Assembly: GCA_964602595.1 (NCBI GenBank)
Contig: CAZRRO010000011.1
Span: 124,001-188,000 of the forward strand
Direction of reading: 5' to 3'
DNA: 64,000 nucleotides
Source: CAIWAH01 sp964602595
GTDB lineage: Bacteria > Verrucomicrobiota > Verrucomicrobiia > Limisphaerales > UBA9464
Under the pieces are notes generated by a model. The model was not told where the DNA came from. It worked only from the letters and a program-made list of their open reading frames with translations, and did no database searches. Positions 52,686 to 62,119 of this stretch are shown here, piece by piece. Positions within the stretch are counted from its first letter, which is position 1; every line of letters starts with the position of its first letter. The position numbers and the translations under genes are program-made.

Positions 52686-53846
52686 ATGTCGAAGCTACGT
52701 CTCGGCCTCATCGGCCTCGGCAACATCGGCCGTCATCACGCCGGTTACCTGCTCGAGGGCAAGGTTCCCTGCTGCGAACTCGCCGCGGTCTGCGCCACCA
52801 CGCCGGCCAAGCTCGAATCCTACTACGCCCGCAAGATTCGCGTCTCGACCGACGCCTTGGAACTGATCCGGTCCGGTGCCATCGACGCGGTCCTGATCGC
52901 CACGCCTCACTACGACCACACCACGCTCGGCATCGCCGCGTTGGAAGCCGGCCTGCACGTGATGGTTGAGAAACCCATTTCCGCGCACAAGGCCGACGCG
53001 GAACGCCTCATGGCCTGCGCCGAGCTGCACCCGGAACAGATCTTCGCCGGCATGTTCCAACTGCGCGTGGAACCCCGTTACGCCAAGCTGCGCGCGCTCC
53101 TGGAAAGCGGTGAACTGGGGCAGATCCAGCGGGTGACGTGGATCAATACGGATTGGTTCCGGACCGAATCCTATTACGCCAGCGGCGGCTGGCGGGCGAC
53201 TTGGAAAGGCGAGGGCGGCGGCGTCCTGCTCAACCAATGCCTGCACAACCTGGACGTCCTAACCTGGCTGCTGGGCCGGCCCTCGCGGGTGCGCGGCTTC
53301 TGCCAGCTCGGCCGCTGGCACAACATTGAGGTCGAGGATCAGGTGACGGCCTACTTCGAGCTGCCCAACGGCGCGACCGGCACCTTCATCAGCAGCACCG
53401 GCGAGGCGCCCGGCACCAACCGATTCGAAATCGCTGGCAGCCGCGGCAAGGTTGTCCTCGAAAACAACCGGCTCACCTTCACGCGAAACGAATCCGACGC
53501 GCTGGAGTGGAGCCGCACCGCCGCGGTGGGTTTCAGCAAGCCGGACGTCTGGAACATCGAGATCCCGTTCGAGAACGCGGTCCACCAGCACGCCACGTTG
53601 ATGAACAACTTCGTCGCCGCGGCGCTGGATGGCGCCCCGCTCATCGCGCCCGGCCACGAGGGGATGAATTCTGTCGAACTGGCCAATGCCATCGTCTTTT
53701 CCTCGCTCCAGAACGAGACCATCGACCTGCCGCTCGATGGCGCGGCCTGGGAGGCCAAGCTCCAGGAACTCATCGCCACCTCGACGCTAAAGAAAGAGAC
53801 GCGGGCGGTGACGACGGATGATTTCGCCGCCTCGTTCCGGCGGTAA
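52686..53846 (+). CDS. Gfo/Idh/MocA-family oxidoreductase (cytoplasmic)
   Basis: A 386-aa dehydrogenase. The N-terminal Rossmann start is LRLGLIGLGNIGRHHAGYLL with intact GxGxxG, HVMVEKPISAHKADAERLM (EKP signature) and the central WRATWKGEGGGVLLNQCLHN-type motif with the H-x-x-D pair (HNLDVL). No signal peptide, unlike the exported relative at 13193. Members act on sugars, inositols or their derivatives. The ATG at 52686 is used. It is divergent from the flavoprotein and convergent with the MBL gene. Confidence 0.88.
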   Translation: MSKLRLGLIGLGNIGRHHAGYLLEGKVPCCELAAVCATTPAKLESYYARKIRVSTDALELIRSGAIDAVLIATPHYDHTTLGIAALEAGLHVMVEKPISAHKADAERLMACAELHPEQIFAGMFQLRVEPRYAKLRALLESGELGQIQRVTWINTDWFRTESYYASGGWRATWKGEGGGVLLNQCLHNLDVLTWLLGRPSRVRGFCQLGRWHNIEVEDQVTAYFELPNGATGTFISSTGEAPGTNRFEIAGSRGKVVLENNRLTFTRNESDALEWSRTAAVGFSKPDVWNIEIPFENAVHQHATLMNNFVAAALDGAPLIAPGHEGMNSVELANAIVFSSLQNETIDLPLDGAAWEAKLQELIATSTLKKETRAVTTDDFAASFRR

Positions 53847-53860
53847 CCGCCCGGCCAAAC

Positions 53861-54712
53861 TCAGCCAAGCGCGGCGGTTGCCTGCCAGAGTTCCCGCTGG
53901 ACCGGCGCCGCGGGCGGGCGGGTCCGGTTCATTTCCAGCGTGGCTCCCGGTTCGTCGTGGGAGGTGTTTTCCACTCGGATTTGCGTGGCGCCCAGCTTGG
54001 CCAATCGGCCCGCCACCGTCTTGAGCGCCAATTCCGGCCGGTTGGTGTCACGGCTCAGGTGTCCGAGGAAGATCCGCTCCAACTCCGTGCCGACCAACTC
54101 CGCCGCGACGTCGGCCGCCGCCTCGTTCGACAGGTGGCCGTGCCGGCTGAGGATCCGCTGTTTGGTGCTCCAGGGCCGCTTGGTGTCGTCCTGCAGGAGC
54201 TTCACGTCGTGGTTGGCTTCGAGCACCAGCACGTGGGAATGCCGGACCCGTTCCATGATCAGTTTGGTGACGTGCCCGAGGTCCGTGAGGAAACCCAGGT
54301 TGCCGCCGTTTGTTTCGAGCAGGAATCCAACCGGGTCCATGGCGTCGTGCGGGACACTGAACGTCTGAACATGGACCTCGCCCAAGGCGAAGTCGGCACC
54401 CGTCTGGAAGGTGCGGAATTGAAACTTCGTCTTGGGAAAATCCTTCTCGATGGCCTCACGGGTGAAGCGGTTGGCGTAGATCGGGATCTCAAGTTTGGCG
54501 CACAGGGTGCCGAGTCCTTGGATATGGTCCCCGTGTTCGTGCGTGACGAGGATCCCGCTGAGGCCTTCCGGCGCGCGGCCGATGGTGGCGAGCCGTTCCC
54601 GGATCTGGCGGGCGCTGAATCCGGCATCGATCAGGATCCGGGTTTCGCCCGCTTCGAGGTAGGCGCAATTGCCCGTGCTGCCGCTGCCAAGGATGGTGAA
54701 CTGAACCGCCAC
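53861..54712 (-). CDS. MBL-fold metallo-hydrolase (YycJ/WalJ-like)
   Basis: A 283-aa metallo-beta-lactamase-fold protein. The proposed GTG start (54712) gives VAVQFTILGSGSTGNCAYLE, the usual N-terminus for YycJ-type proteins; a TTG seven codons upstream is the alternative. The metal site is THEHGDH at residues 57-63, with GFLTDLGH and LEANHD supplying further ligands and FLGHLSRDTN near the C-terminus. Family members are thought to be exonucleases or regulators of DNA metabolism. It is divergent from rpoN (92 nt). Confidence 0.85.
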   Translation of the reverse strand: MAVQFTILGSGSTGNCAYLEAGETRILIDAGFSARQIRERLATIGRAPEGLSGILVTHEHGDHIQGLGTLCAKLEIPIYANRFTREAIEKDFPKTKFQFRTFQTGADFALGEVHVQTFSVPHDAMDPVGFLLETNGGNLGFLTDLGHVTKLIMERVRHSHVLVLEANHDVKLLQDDTKRPWSTKQRILSRHGHLSNEAAADVAAELVGTELERIFLGHLSRDTNRPELALKTVAGRLAKLGATQIRVENTSHDEPGATLEMNRTRPPAAPVQRELWQATAALG

Positions 54713-54804
54713 GCGGCGACGGTAGGGATGCAACTCGCCCCGGCAAGCAGATGACGCGCCAACGCTTGTTTAGTTTTGGAACGCCGGTAACCTGACGTCG
54801 TCCA

Positions 54805-56682
54805 ATGTCACAGGGCTTACATCTCTCGCAGCGCATGTCGCAGCAGATGGTGCTGTCGCCGCAGCTCCAGCAATCGCTGGCGTTGCTGCAGGCGCCGGTG
54901 CTGGAGCTGAAGGCCATGGTGGAGCAGGAACTTCAGCAGAATCCCGTCCTGGAGGAGGTGGCCGCCGCCGAACCCACGATGGAGGAGCGCGCCAACGAGG
55001 GCGAGGACCCGCACAATCAGGCCGACCCGGCCGAACCGCCGGCCGACACCCAGTTCGATCCGGCCACTGAAAAGCCGAGCACTGAGCCAGTGGACAAGTT
55101 CGACGAAGACCTCCAGCGCCTGCTCCAACTCGATCAGGACTGGCGCGACCATTTTGCCGCCGCGGCCGGCCCGACCCGGGTTTCACCGGAGGATGAGGAA
55201 CGACGGCAGTTCATGTTCGACTCGCTCACGGCCGAAACCTCGCTGCAGGAAGAGCTGCTGGATCAGGTGCGGACCGCCGACGTGGATGACCGGCAACGGC
55301 TGATCGCGGAATTGTTGGTCGGGAACATCGACGATCACGGCTATCTCCAGGCGGGCTTGGAGGAGCTTTCCTTCTCCACCGGCATCGCGGTCGAGGACCT
55401 CGAGTCGGCGCTGAAGGTGGTGCAAAGCTTCCAGCCGCCCGGTGTGGGCGCCCGGGACCTGCGGGAATGCCTTATGCTCCAATTGGAGCGGGCCGACCGG
55501 CAGGAGACGCCCGAATACCGCATCGTCCGGGATCACATGGAGGCATTGGGCAAACGCCGCTTCCCGGAGATCGCCCGGCACCTGGGCGTCACGCCGGCCG
55601 AGGCCCAGAAGCTCTCCGAACGCCTCGCCCAACTAGACCCGCGTCCGGGCCGGGCCTACGCGGCCGAGCCCAATCAATACGTGGTGGCCGAGGTGCAGGT
55701 GACCCGCGAAGACGACGGCCCGGCGGGTTTCCTCGTAAGCGACCTGGTCAACCTGCGTTCCCTCGCGCGGAAGTTCATCCAGGCCAACGACATGATTCCG
55801 CCCGACCGGTTGTCGGGATTCCTGTTCGCGCAGTTTTCCGAGGCGCTGCAAGGCGAGCTCCGGCAGTTGGCGGAACTGGGCCTGGCGCCCGAAGCCCAGG
55901 AACCGCTCCGGAAACATTTGGCCGGCGAACTGAACCGGATCATCCAGGACGCCGAAGTCCAGTCGCCGGAGCTGTTCAACCAGGTGAACTTGTCGGACGA
56001 CGTAACGATCCCGTTGAAGAAGGGCGCCGCGTCCGTGCGCCTGCGGCGGATGATGCTGGAGGACGCCTACCCGGCTGAGCTCGCCCGGCGCCGGGCGACT
56101 TACACGGTCTCGACCAGCGACGACAACCTGCCCCACCTGCGCATCAGCAATTTCTACAAGGACCTGCTGTCCAACGCGGAGACAACCGCCGAGGCGCGCG
56201 ACTACATCCGCGACAAGATCAAGGCCGGCAAATTCCTGATCAAGAGCCTCCACCAGCGCCAAAGCACGATTCAGAACATCGCCCGCGAGATCGTGAAGCG
56301 GCAGCGGGACTTTTTTGAGCACGGCGTCTCGCACTTGCGCCCGATGACGATGCTCCAGGTCGCCGAAGTCGTGGGTGTGCACGAAACCACCGTTAGCCGC
56401 GCTGTTTCCGGCAAGTTCATGGCGACCCCTCAGGGGCTCGTGGACATGAAGTTCTTCTTTACCTCGGGCGTCGCCACTTCCAGCGGTGAATCCATGTCCA
56501 ACAAGAGCGTGAAGACGGTCCTGGGGGAAATGATCGCCGGCGAGAACAAGGGGCAGCCGCTCTCGGACGAGGAGCTCGTCGCGAAGCTCAAGGAAAAGGG
56601 CATCATGATCGCCCGCCGCACCGTCGCGAAATACCGGGCCGAGTTGGGCGTGCTGCCAAGCCACCTCCGCCGGGATTACTGA
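54805..56682 (+). CDS. rpoN: RNA polymerase sigma-54 factor with internal insertion
   Basis: Alternative sigma factor for -24/-12 promoters, requiring enhancer-binding ATPases. The 625-aa protein has the region I start LHLSQRMSQQMVLSPQLQQS, the core domain, the helix-turn-helix LQVAEVVGVHETTVSRAVSG (517-536) and the RpoN box ARRTVAKYRAELGV at 603-616. Between the RPGRAYAAEPNQYVVAEVQV block (ends about 300) and the conserved LPHLRISNFYKDLL segment (from about 442) there are some 130 residues instead of the short stretch seen in E. coli RpoN (477 aa). The insertion is Leu/Glu/Arg-rich and probably helical. No enhancer-binding protein is in the window. Confidence 0.95.
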   Translation: MSQGLHLSQRMSQQMVLSPQLQQSLALLQAPVLELKAMVEQELQQNPVLEEVAAAEPTMEERANEGEDPHNQADPAEPPADTQFDPATEKPSTEPVDKFDEDLQRLLQLDQDWRDHFAAAAGPTRVSPEDEERRQFMFDSLTAETSLQEELLDQVRTADVDDRQRLIAELLVGNIDDHGYLQAGLEELSFSTGIAVEDLESALKVVQSFQPPGVGARDLRECLMLQLERADRQETPEYRIVRDHMEALGKRRFPEIARHLGVTPAEAQKLSERLAQLDPRPGRAYAAEPNQYVVAEVQVTREDDGPAGFLVSDLVNLRSLARKFIQANDMIPPDRLSGFLFAQFSEALQGELRQLAELGLAPEAQEPLRKHLAGELNRIIQDAEVQSPELFNQVNLSDDVTIPLKKGAASVRLRRMMLEDAYPAELARRRATYTVSTSDDNLPHLRISNFYKDLLSNAETTAEARDYIRDKIKAGKFLIKSLHQRQSTIQNIAREIVKRQRDFFEHGVSHLRPMTMLQVAEVVGVHETTVSRAVSGKFMATPQGLVDMKFFFTSGVATSSGESMSNKSVKTVLGEMIAGENKGQPLSDEELVAKLKEKGIMIARRTVAKYRAELGVLPSHLRRDY

Positions 56683-56790
56683 ACGGCCAGCCCGGATTTT
56701 TTCCGCGCCCCCGGGTAGAATTCATTGCGGAGCCCTCTCGACGTCGGGCAGCTTGTCGAAGCTAAGCTCAAATCGTTGCCCCGTTCAGCC

Positions 56791-58260
56791 ATGCCCAAGC
56801 TCAAATCCAGTCCCGCGAAAGCCTGCGTCACCGTCGTCATCCCGGTGCTGAACGAGTCCCGGACCATCGCCCGGCTGGTCCGCTGGTTGCGGCAGGACGG
56901 CCTGGTGGGCGAGGTGTTGGTGGTGGACGACGGCTCCATCGACGGCACCCCGGAATTCGCGGAAGAGGTTGGCGCACGGGTCATCACCAGCAGCCTGCTG
57001 GGCAAGGGAGCCTCGATGGAGGACGGCGTCCAGGCGGCCAAACATGACCTGATCCTGTTCCTCGACGGCGACCTCCGCGGACTGAAACGCGACCTCGTTC
57101 CCCGGATGATCGGTCCGTTGCGGGACGGCGACGCCGATTTCGTGAAAGCCCGGTTCGAGCGCACTGCCGGACGGGTGACGGTCCTGACAGCCCGACCGCT
57201 GCTGCGCACCTACTTTCCCGAACTCGCGGAGATCAACCAGCCCTTGGGCGGCATCATTGCGGCCCGCCGCGAGACGCTCCAGCGCCTGCGTTTCGAGAAC
57301 GACTACGGCGCGGATGTCGGTCTGCTGATCGATGCGCTCGGGCAGCGCGCCCGGATCGTCGAGGTGGACATCGGCCCGCTGAAGCATGACAGCCAATCGC
57401 TGGAGGCGCTCGGCGAAATGGCGACTCAAGTCGCCCGCACCATCCTCGAACGGGCCGCGGAATGGGGCCGCCTCCGGGTGCGCCATCTGCGCGACGCCCG
57501 GGAACGCGACCGCCTGCGCAAGACGGATCTCCAGCACTCGCTGAACCTCCTTCGCGGCACCAGCCGGCTCGCGCTGTTCGACATGGACGGAACGCTGCTG
57601 GAGGGCCGCTTCGTCGTGGAACTCGCCAAGCGCTGCCACTGTTCCGAAGGTTTGGCGCCGTTGCTGGACAACTTTGAGCTCTCGCCGGCCACCCGCGCCC
57701 GCCGGATCGCGGCGCTCTTCAAGGGTGTGCCCAAGCGGACTTTCGAGGCCGTCGCGCGGGAACTGCCCCTGACCCCGGGCGCCGTGGAAACGATCGTGGG
57801 GCTCCGCAAGGCCGGTTACCTGGTGGGCGTGGTCACGGACAGCTACCGGATCGGCGCCGAGCTGGTTCGCCGCCGGGTCTTCGCCGATTTCGTCGTTTCC
57901 AACGTGATGAAATTCCGGGGCGAACGAGCCACCGGCCGCGTCAGCGCGGCGCCCGCATTCGGCCATCCGGCCGGCTGCCGGAAACATGACCAGTGCAAGC
58001 TGAACGTGCTCCGCCACCTGCTCGACGAGACCGGCGTTGGTGCGGGCCAGGTGCTCGCAGTGGGCGATGGCGCCAATGACATCTGCATGCTGGAGGCCGC
58101 CGGCTGCTCCGTCGCCTTCAACGCCAAACTGCCGGCCGTGCGCGCGGCGGCCAACCACGTCGTTGACGGGGATCTGCGCCGGGTGCTCGGCCTGCTGCAC
58201 GAGCCGGTTTCCCGGCTCCCCGAAATCCGGGAAAGCCCCGTGATCGAAGACGCAACTTGA
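56791..58260 (+). CDS. Fused GpgS-like glycosyltransferase / HAD phosphatase
   Basis: A 489-aa two-domain protein. Residues 1-230 are a GT-A glycosyltransferase: VVIPVLNESRTIARL, VLVVDDGSIDGTPE, GKGASMEDGV, a DGD motif at 92-94, FVKARFERTAGRVT, TARPLLRTYFPELAEINQPL and GADVGLLIDAL, closely resembling glucosyl-3-phosphoglycerate synthase (GT81). Residues 258-450 are a SerB-type HAD phosphatase with DMDGT (264-268), TDSYR (349-353) and GDGANDICM (425-433). Together they could make glucosyl-3-phosphoglycerate and dephosphorylate it to glucosylglycerate, a compatible solute. The ATG at 56791 is used. Three ion-transport genes follow. Confidence 0.8.
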   Translation: MPKLKSSPAKACVTVVIPVLNESRTIARLVRWLRQDGLVGEVLVVDDGSIDGTPEFAEEVGARVITSSLLGKGASMEDGVQAAKHDLILFLDGDLRGLKRDLVPRMIGPLRDGDADFVKARFERTAGRVTVLTARPLLRTYFPELAEINQPLGGIIAARRETLQRLRFENDYGADVGLLIDALGQRARIVEVDIGPLKHDSQSLEALGEMATQVARTILERAAEWGRLRVRHLRDARERDRLRKTDLQHSLNLLRGTSRLALFDMDGTLLEGRFVVELAKRCHCSEGLAPLLDNFELSPATRARRIAALFKGVPKRTFEAVARELPLTPGAVETIVGLRKAGYLVGVVTDSYRIGAELVRRRVFADFVVSNVMKFRGERATGRVSAAPAFGHPAGCRKHDQCKLNVLRHLLDETGVGAGQVLAVGDGANDICMLEAAGCSVAFNAKLPAVRAAANHVVDGDLRRVLGLLHEPVSRLPEIRESPVIEDAT

Positions 58261-58270
58261 CCGAACCGAC

Positions 58271-59254
58271 ATGCTGACCAGCCTGCTGCTCCTCCTGGGT
58301 GGACTTGCCGTCATCGTCAAGGGCGGGGACCTGTTCGTGGCCGCAGCGCTGCGCCTCGCGGGGTTCCTCCGGCTACCCCGCGTCGTGATCGGTTCCACCC
58401 TCGTCAGCCTCGCCACGACGATGCCGGAACTCGTGGTTTCGATCACCGCCGGCCTCCGCGGCGAGTCGGGCCTGGCCGTCGGCAACGCGGTCGGCTCCGT
58501 CATCTGCAACCTGGCCCTGATCCTGGGGGTAACCGCCTGCCTGAAGCCGGTCGATGTCCGGATCGCCAATCTCCGCCTGCCCCTCGCAACGCTCGTCGCC
58601 GCTGGCGTATTGCTCGTGCTGCTGACCTTGGACCTCACGCTCGAACGCTGGCAGGGCGGCTTGCTCCTGACCCTGGGCGTGGGTTACTTCGCCGGCGACT
58701 TCGTCCGTCACTGGCGTTCCCGCAAGCCGGCGGAAGTCTCCGAGGCCAAAGCCATCGGCGAAGGGGTCACCGAAACCCGGTTTCAGTGGCTCGAAACCAA
58801 ACCCGGCAGCCTGGTCCAGTTCCTCCTGGGGGCCGCCGTCGTGGTGTTGGGCAGCCGGCTGATCGTCGATGGCGCCGTGGGTGTCGCAGTGCGGCTGGGA
58901 GTGCCCAGCATCATCATCGGGTTGACCGTGGTGGCCTTGGGCACCTCCCTGCCGGAACTCGTCACGGCCATCACTTCGGCGCGCAACTCGGTATCGGATC
59001 TGGCGGTGGGCAATGTCCTGGGCGCGAACATCGCCAATCTCACCCTGATCGTCGGCACCGCCGCCCTGATCCTGCCGGTGGAACTAGACCGCCCAACCCA
59101 GCTCTTCAGTTTCCCGGTGATGATCGGGTTGGTTTTCCTGCTGCTGGGAATCCTTTGGCACGCCGGCGGCCTGACCCGGCGCCACGGACAGGTGCTCCTC
59201 GCAATCTATGCGGCATATCTTGCAACGCTGAGCCTGTTCCAGTTGCGTCACTGA
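58271..59254 (+). CDS. Sodium/calcium exchanger (CaCA family, YrbG-like)
   Basis: A 327-aa membrane protein with about ten helices and the two inverted alpha-repeats of cation exchangers: STLVSLATTMPELVVSITAG (about 40-60) and LTVVALGTSLPELVTAITSA (about 218-238), each followed by AVGNAVGSVICN or AVGNVLGANIAN. Extrudes Ca2+ in exchange for Na+ (or K+ in some forms). It starts 10 nt after the upstream fusion gene and is followed by a P-type ATPase. Confidence 0.92.
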   Translation: MLTSLLLLLGGLAVIVKGGDLFVAAALRLAGFLRLPRVVIGSTLVSLATTMPELVVSITAGLRGESGLAVGNAVGSVICNLALILGVTACLKPVDVRIANLRLPLATLVAAGVLLVLLTLDLTLERWQGGLLLTLGVGYFAGDFVRHWRSRKPAEVSEAKAIGEGVTETRFQWLETKPGSLVQFLLGAAVVVLGSRLIVDGAVGVAVRLGVPSIIIGLTVVALGTSLPELVTAITSARNSVSDLAVGNVLGANIANLTLIVGTAALILPVELDRPTQLFSFPVMIGLVFLLLGILWHAGGLTRRHGQVLLAIYAAYLATLSLFQLRH

Positions 59255-59310
59255 CCGAGATTCAGCCGGAGCCGGTCAGCCGATCCGGTTGGTCCACCCA
59301 GAAGTCCGAC

Positions 59311-62013
59311 ATGCTGACTCCCTCACAACCTTGGCACACGCTGCCCGCAACGGAGGTAACGGCACAACTGGCCGTGGACGCACCGACCGGCCTGGCCGCC
59401 GGCGAGGTGGATTCGCGCCGCCAGCGGTATGGGGCGAACGCCCTGCCGGAAACACCCCGGCGACCGTGGTGGAAGATCCTGCTTCGCCAGTTTGCCAGCC
59501 CGCTGATCTACATCCTGCTCGTCGCCGCGGTCATCGCGTTCGCCATGGGCAAGGTCGGCGATGCCGGCGTGATTCTGATTGTCGTGTTGCTCAACGCGGT
59601 CATCGGGGCGGCGCAGGAGGGACGGGCGGAACGGTCCATGGAATCGCTTCGCCGGTTGGCCAGCCTGCACGCGCGGGTTCTGCGTGAAGGCCGGGAACAT
59701 TCTGTCGAAAGCCATGAACTGGTGCCCGGCGACATCCTGCTGCTCGCCGCCGGCGACGCCGTGCCGGCCGACGCCCGACTGCTCGAAGCCGCGGCGTTGG
59801 AAGCCGCCGAAGCCGCCCTGACCGGTGAATCACTGCCCGTGGCGAAGTCCACCGAGCCCTGTCCCGCCGCGACGATGATGGCCGACCGATCTTGCCTCGT
59901 GTTTGCCGGCACCCATGTGGCGGCCGGACGCGCCCGGGCGGTGGTCATCGCCACCGGCCTGTTCACCGAAGTCGGCAAGATTGCCCGGCTCACCGCCGAC
60001 GCGACCGAACCGGCCACGCCGCTGGAAGACCGACTGCAACAGTTCGGCCGGCGGCTGGCCGGCGCGTCGGTGGGATTGTTCGCCCTCGTCCTGCTGCTGG
60101 GGCTCGGACGTGGCCTGCCGTTCACCGACGTCTTCATGGTCGCGGTGAGCGAGATGGTTTCGATGATCCCCGAGGGCTTGCCGGTGGCTTTGACCATCGC
60201 GCTCGCCGTGGGCATGCAACGCATGGCCGGGCGCGGCGCGATCGTTCGCCGCCTCGCCGCCGTGGAGACGCTCGGCAGCACCAGCGTCATCTGCACGGAC
60301 AAGACCGGCACGCTCACCCAGAACGAGATGACCGTGACCGAACTCTGGCTACCCGGGCGGGGTCGGCTGGAAGTGAGCGGCGTGGGCTACGCGCCGGAAG
60401 GCGCATTTCGCCACCAGGCCGGCGAAGTCGATCCCGCCACCGAACCGGAACTGACCGCGTTGCTGTCGGCGGCGGCGCTCTGCAACGACGCCCAACTCGT
60501 CGCACCGGAAAATGACGACGCCCGCTGGCGGGCGCTGGGTGATCCCACGGAAGCCGCGCTGCTGACCGTAGCCCTGAAGGGTCTGGTTGAACCGGAAGCA
60601 ATCCGCCACGCCTGGCCGCGGCATCGCGAATTGCCCTTCGACGCACGCTTCAAACTCATGGCCACCCAGCACGGAAATGCCGGCCACTTCCGGGTCATCG
60701 TGAAGGGCGCCCCCGAAGCCACGTTGGCCCTGTGCGAAGGTTCTGTAGCTCAGCGCGGCACCGCGCTGGCCGCCGCCCAGGCGATGGCCGCCCGCGCCCT
60801 GCGCGTCCTCGCCGTCACTGAGGCGCCCGGCCTGACGCTCGACGACGCGGGGGATTTCTCCCAGTTCGCCGGCCGGCTTCGACTGCTCGGACTCGTTGGC
60901 CAGATGGACCCGCCCCGCCCAGAAGTCGGCCCCGCGGTGGCGGAATGCCGCGCCGCCGGCATCCGGACGATCATGGTCACCGGCGACCACAAGCTCACCG
61001 GCCTGGCCATCGCGCGGCAGTTGGGCATCGCGCGTGACGGCGACCGGGCGGTGGACGGTTCCGAACTGGAGGCCATGCCCGAGCAGGACCTGCGGACCGA
61101 GCTGCCGCGCATCGCCGTGTTCGCCCGCGTGCAGCCGGCCCAGAAGCTCCGCATCGTCGAGGCGCTTCAGGCCAACGGCGAAGTCGTCGCCATGACCGGC
61201 GACGGCGTGAACGACGCCCCCGCCCTGGCCCGCGCGGATGTCGGCGTCGCGATGGGCATCACCGGCACGGACGTCGCCAAGAGCACCGCCAAGATCATCA
61301 TCACCGACGATAACTTCGCGACCATCGTCCGGGCCGTGGAAGGCGGCCGGCTCGTTTACCGGAACTTGCAGAAGGTGCTGTTGTTCCTGTTCGCCACCTC
61401 GCTGGACGAGGTGCTGCTGTTGCTGCTGGCGCTGATCCTCGGCTACCCGCTGCCGCTGGCGGCCGTCCAAATCCTGTGGATCAACCTCGTCACGGAAGGA
61501 ACCGTCACCGTGAACCTCATCATGGAAGGAGCCGAGGGCGACGAGATGCGGCGGCGTCCCATTCCCCGCGAGGCGCCGCTGTTCACGCGCACCATGATTC
61601 GCCGCCTGGGCGTCATGGTGCCCACCTCGGTGGCGGTCACGCTCGGCTACTTCATCTGGCAACTGAACTCCGGGCGCCCCTTCGCCCTGGTGCAGACCGA
61701 GACGTTTACGCTGCTGGCCGTCTGCCAGTGGTTCAACGTGCTCAACTGCCGCTCTGAAACCAGCACCACGCTGGACCCGCGCGGCTGGCGCAACCCGTGG
61801 CTGGTCGGTGGATTGGTGCTCGGCAACCTGCTCCAGGCCGCCGTGGTCTATGCGCCGCCGCTCAACCGCATCTTCCACACGGTGCCGATTCCGGTGGCCG
61901 ACTTCTTCCTCATCGGTGCGCTGGGCAGCGTCGTGCTCTGGGTCGAAGAGCTGCGAAAGTGGGCAGCCCGACGCGCCCGCGCCGCCGGAGCAATGGCTTC
62001 AGACCCGGCCTGA
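59311..62013 (+). CDS. Cation-transporting P-type ATPase (P2 type)
   Basis: A 900-aa transporter. Phosphorylation motif DKTGTLT has the catalytic Asp at residue 330. Other hallmarks are LTGESLPV (actuator), MIPEGLPVALT in M4 (PEGLP is the P2A/SERCA-type ion site), and the hinge TGDGVNDAPALARADVGVAMG. Ten membrane helices are expected (six at the C-terminal end). Calcium (or Na+/K+) is the likely ion but cannot be assigned from sequence alone. ATG 59311 is chosen; the frame is open back into the exchanger gene. It is 57 nt after the exchanger. Confidence 0.93.
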   Translation: MLTPSQPWHTLPATEVTAQLAVDAPTGLAAGEVDSRRQRYGANALPETPRRPWWKILLRQFASPLIYILLVAAVIAFAMGKVGDAGVILIVVLLNAVIGAAQEGRAERSMESLRRLASLHARVLREGREHSVESHELVPGDILLLAAGDAVPADARLLEAAALEAAEAALTGESLPVAKSTEPCPAATMMADRSCLVFAGTHVAAGRARAVVIATGLFTEVGKIARLTADATEPATPLEDRLQQFGRRLAGASVGLFALVLLLGLGRGLPFTDVFMVAVSEMVSMIPEGLPVALTIALAVGMQRMAGRGAIVRRLAAVETLGSTSVICTDKTGTLTQNEMTVTELWLPGRGRLEVSGVGYAPEGAFRHQAGEVDPATEPELTALLSAAALCNDAQLVAPENDDARWRALGDPTEAALLTVALKGLVEPEAIRHAWPRHRELPFDARFKLMATQHGNAGHFRVIVKGAPEATLALCEGSVAQRGTALAAAQAMAARALRVLAVTEAPGLTLDDAGDFSQFAGRLRLLGLVGQMDPPRPEVGPAVAECRAAGIRTIMVTGDHKLTGLAIARQLGIARDGDRAVDGSELEAMPEQDLRTELPRIAVFARVQPAQKLRIVEALQANGEVVAMTGDGVNDAPALARADVGVAMGITGTDVAKSTAKIIITDDNFATIVRAVEGGRLVYRNLQKVLLFLFATSLDEVLLLLLALILGYPLPLAAVQILWINLVTEGTVTVNLIMEGAEGDEMRRRPIPREAPLFTRTMIRRLGVMVPTSVAVTLGYFIWQLNSGRPFALVQTETFTLLAVCQWFNVLNCRSETSTTLDPRGWRNPWLVGGLVLGNLLQAAVVYAPPLNRIFHTVPIPVADFFLIGALGSVVLWVEELRKWAARRARAAGAMASDPA

Positions 62014-62119
62014 AGGATCGGCCAACGCACGCCGCCGCGGCGACCAGCGTCCCGCCGAAATCCGCAATCCCCGGTTTTCCTTGGCCGATCCCCCGGGCTA
62101 GGCTGGCGTCCGTCCGCGC

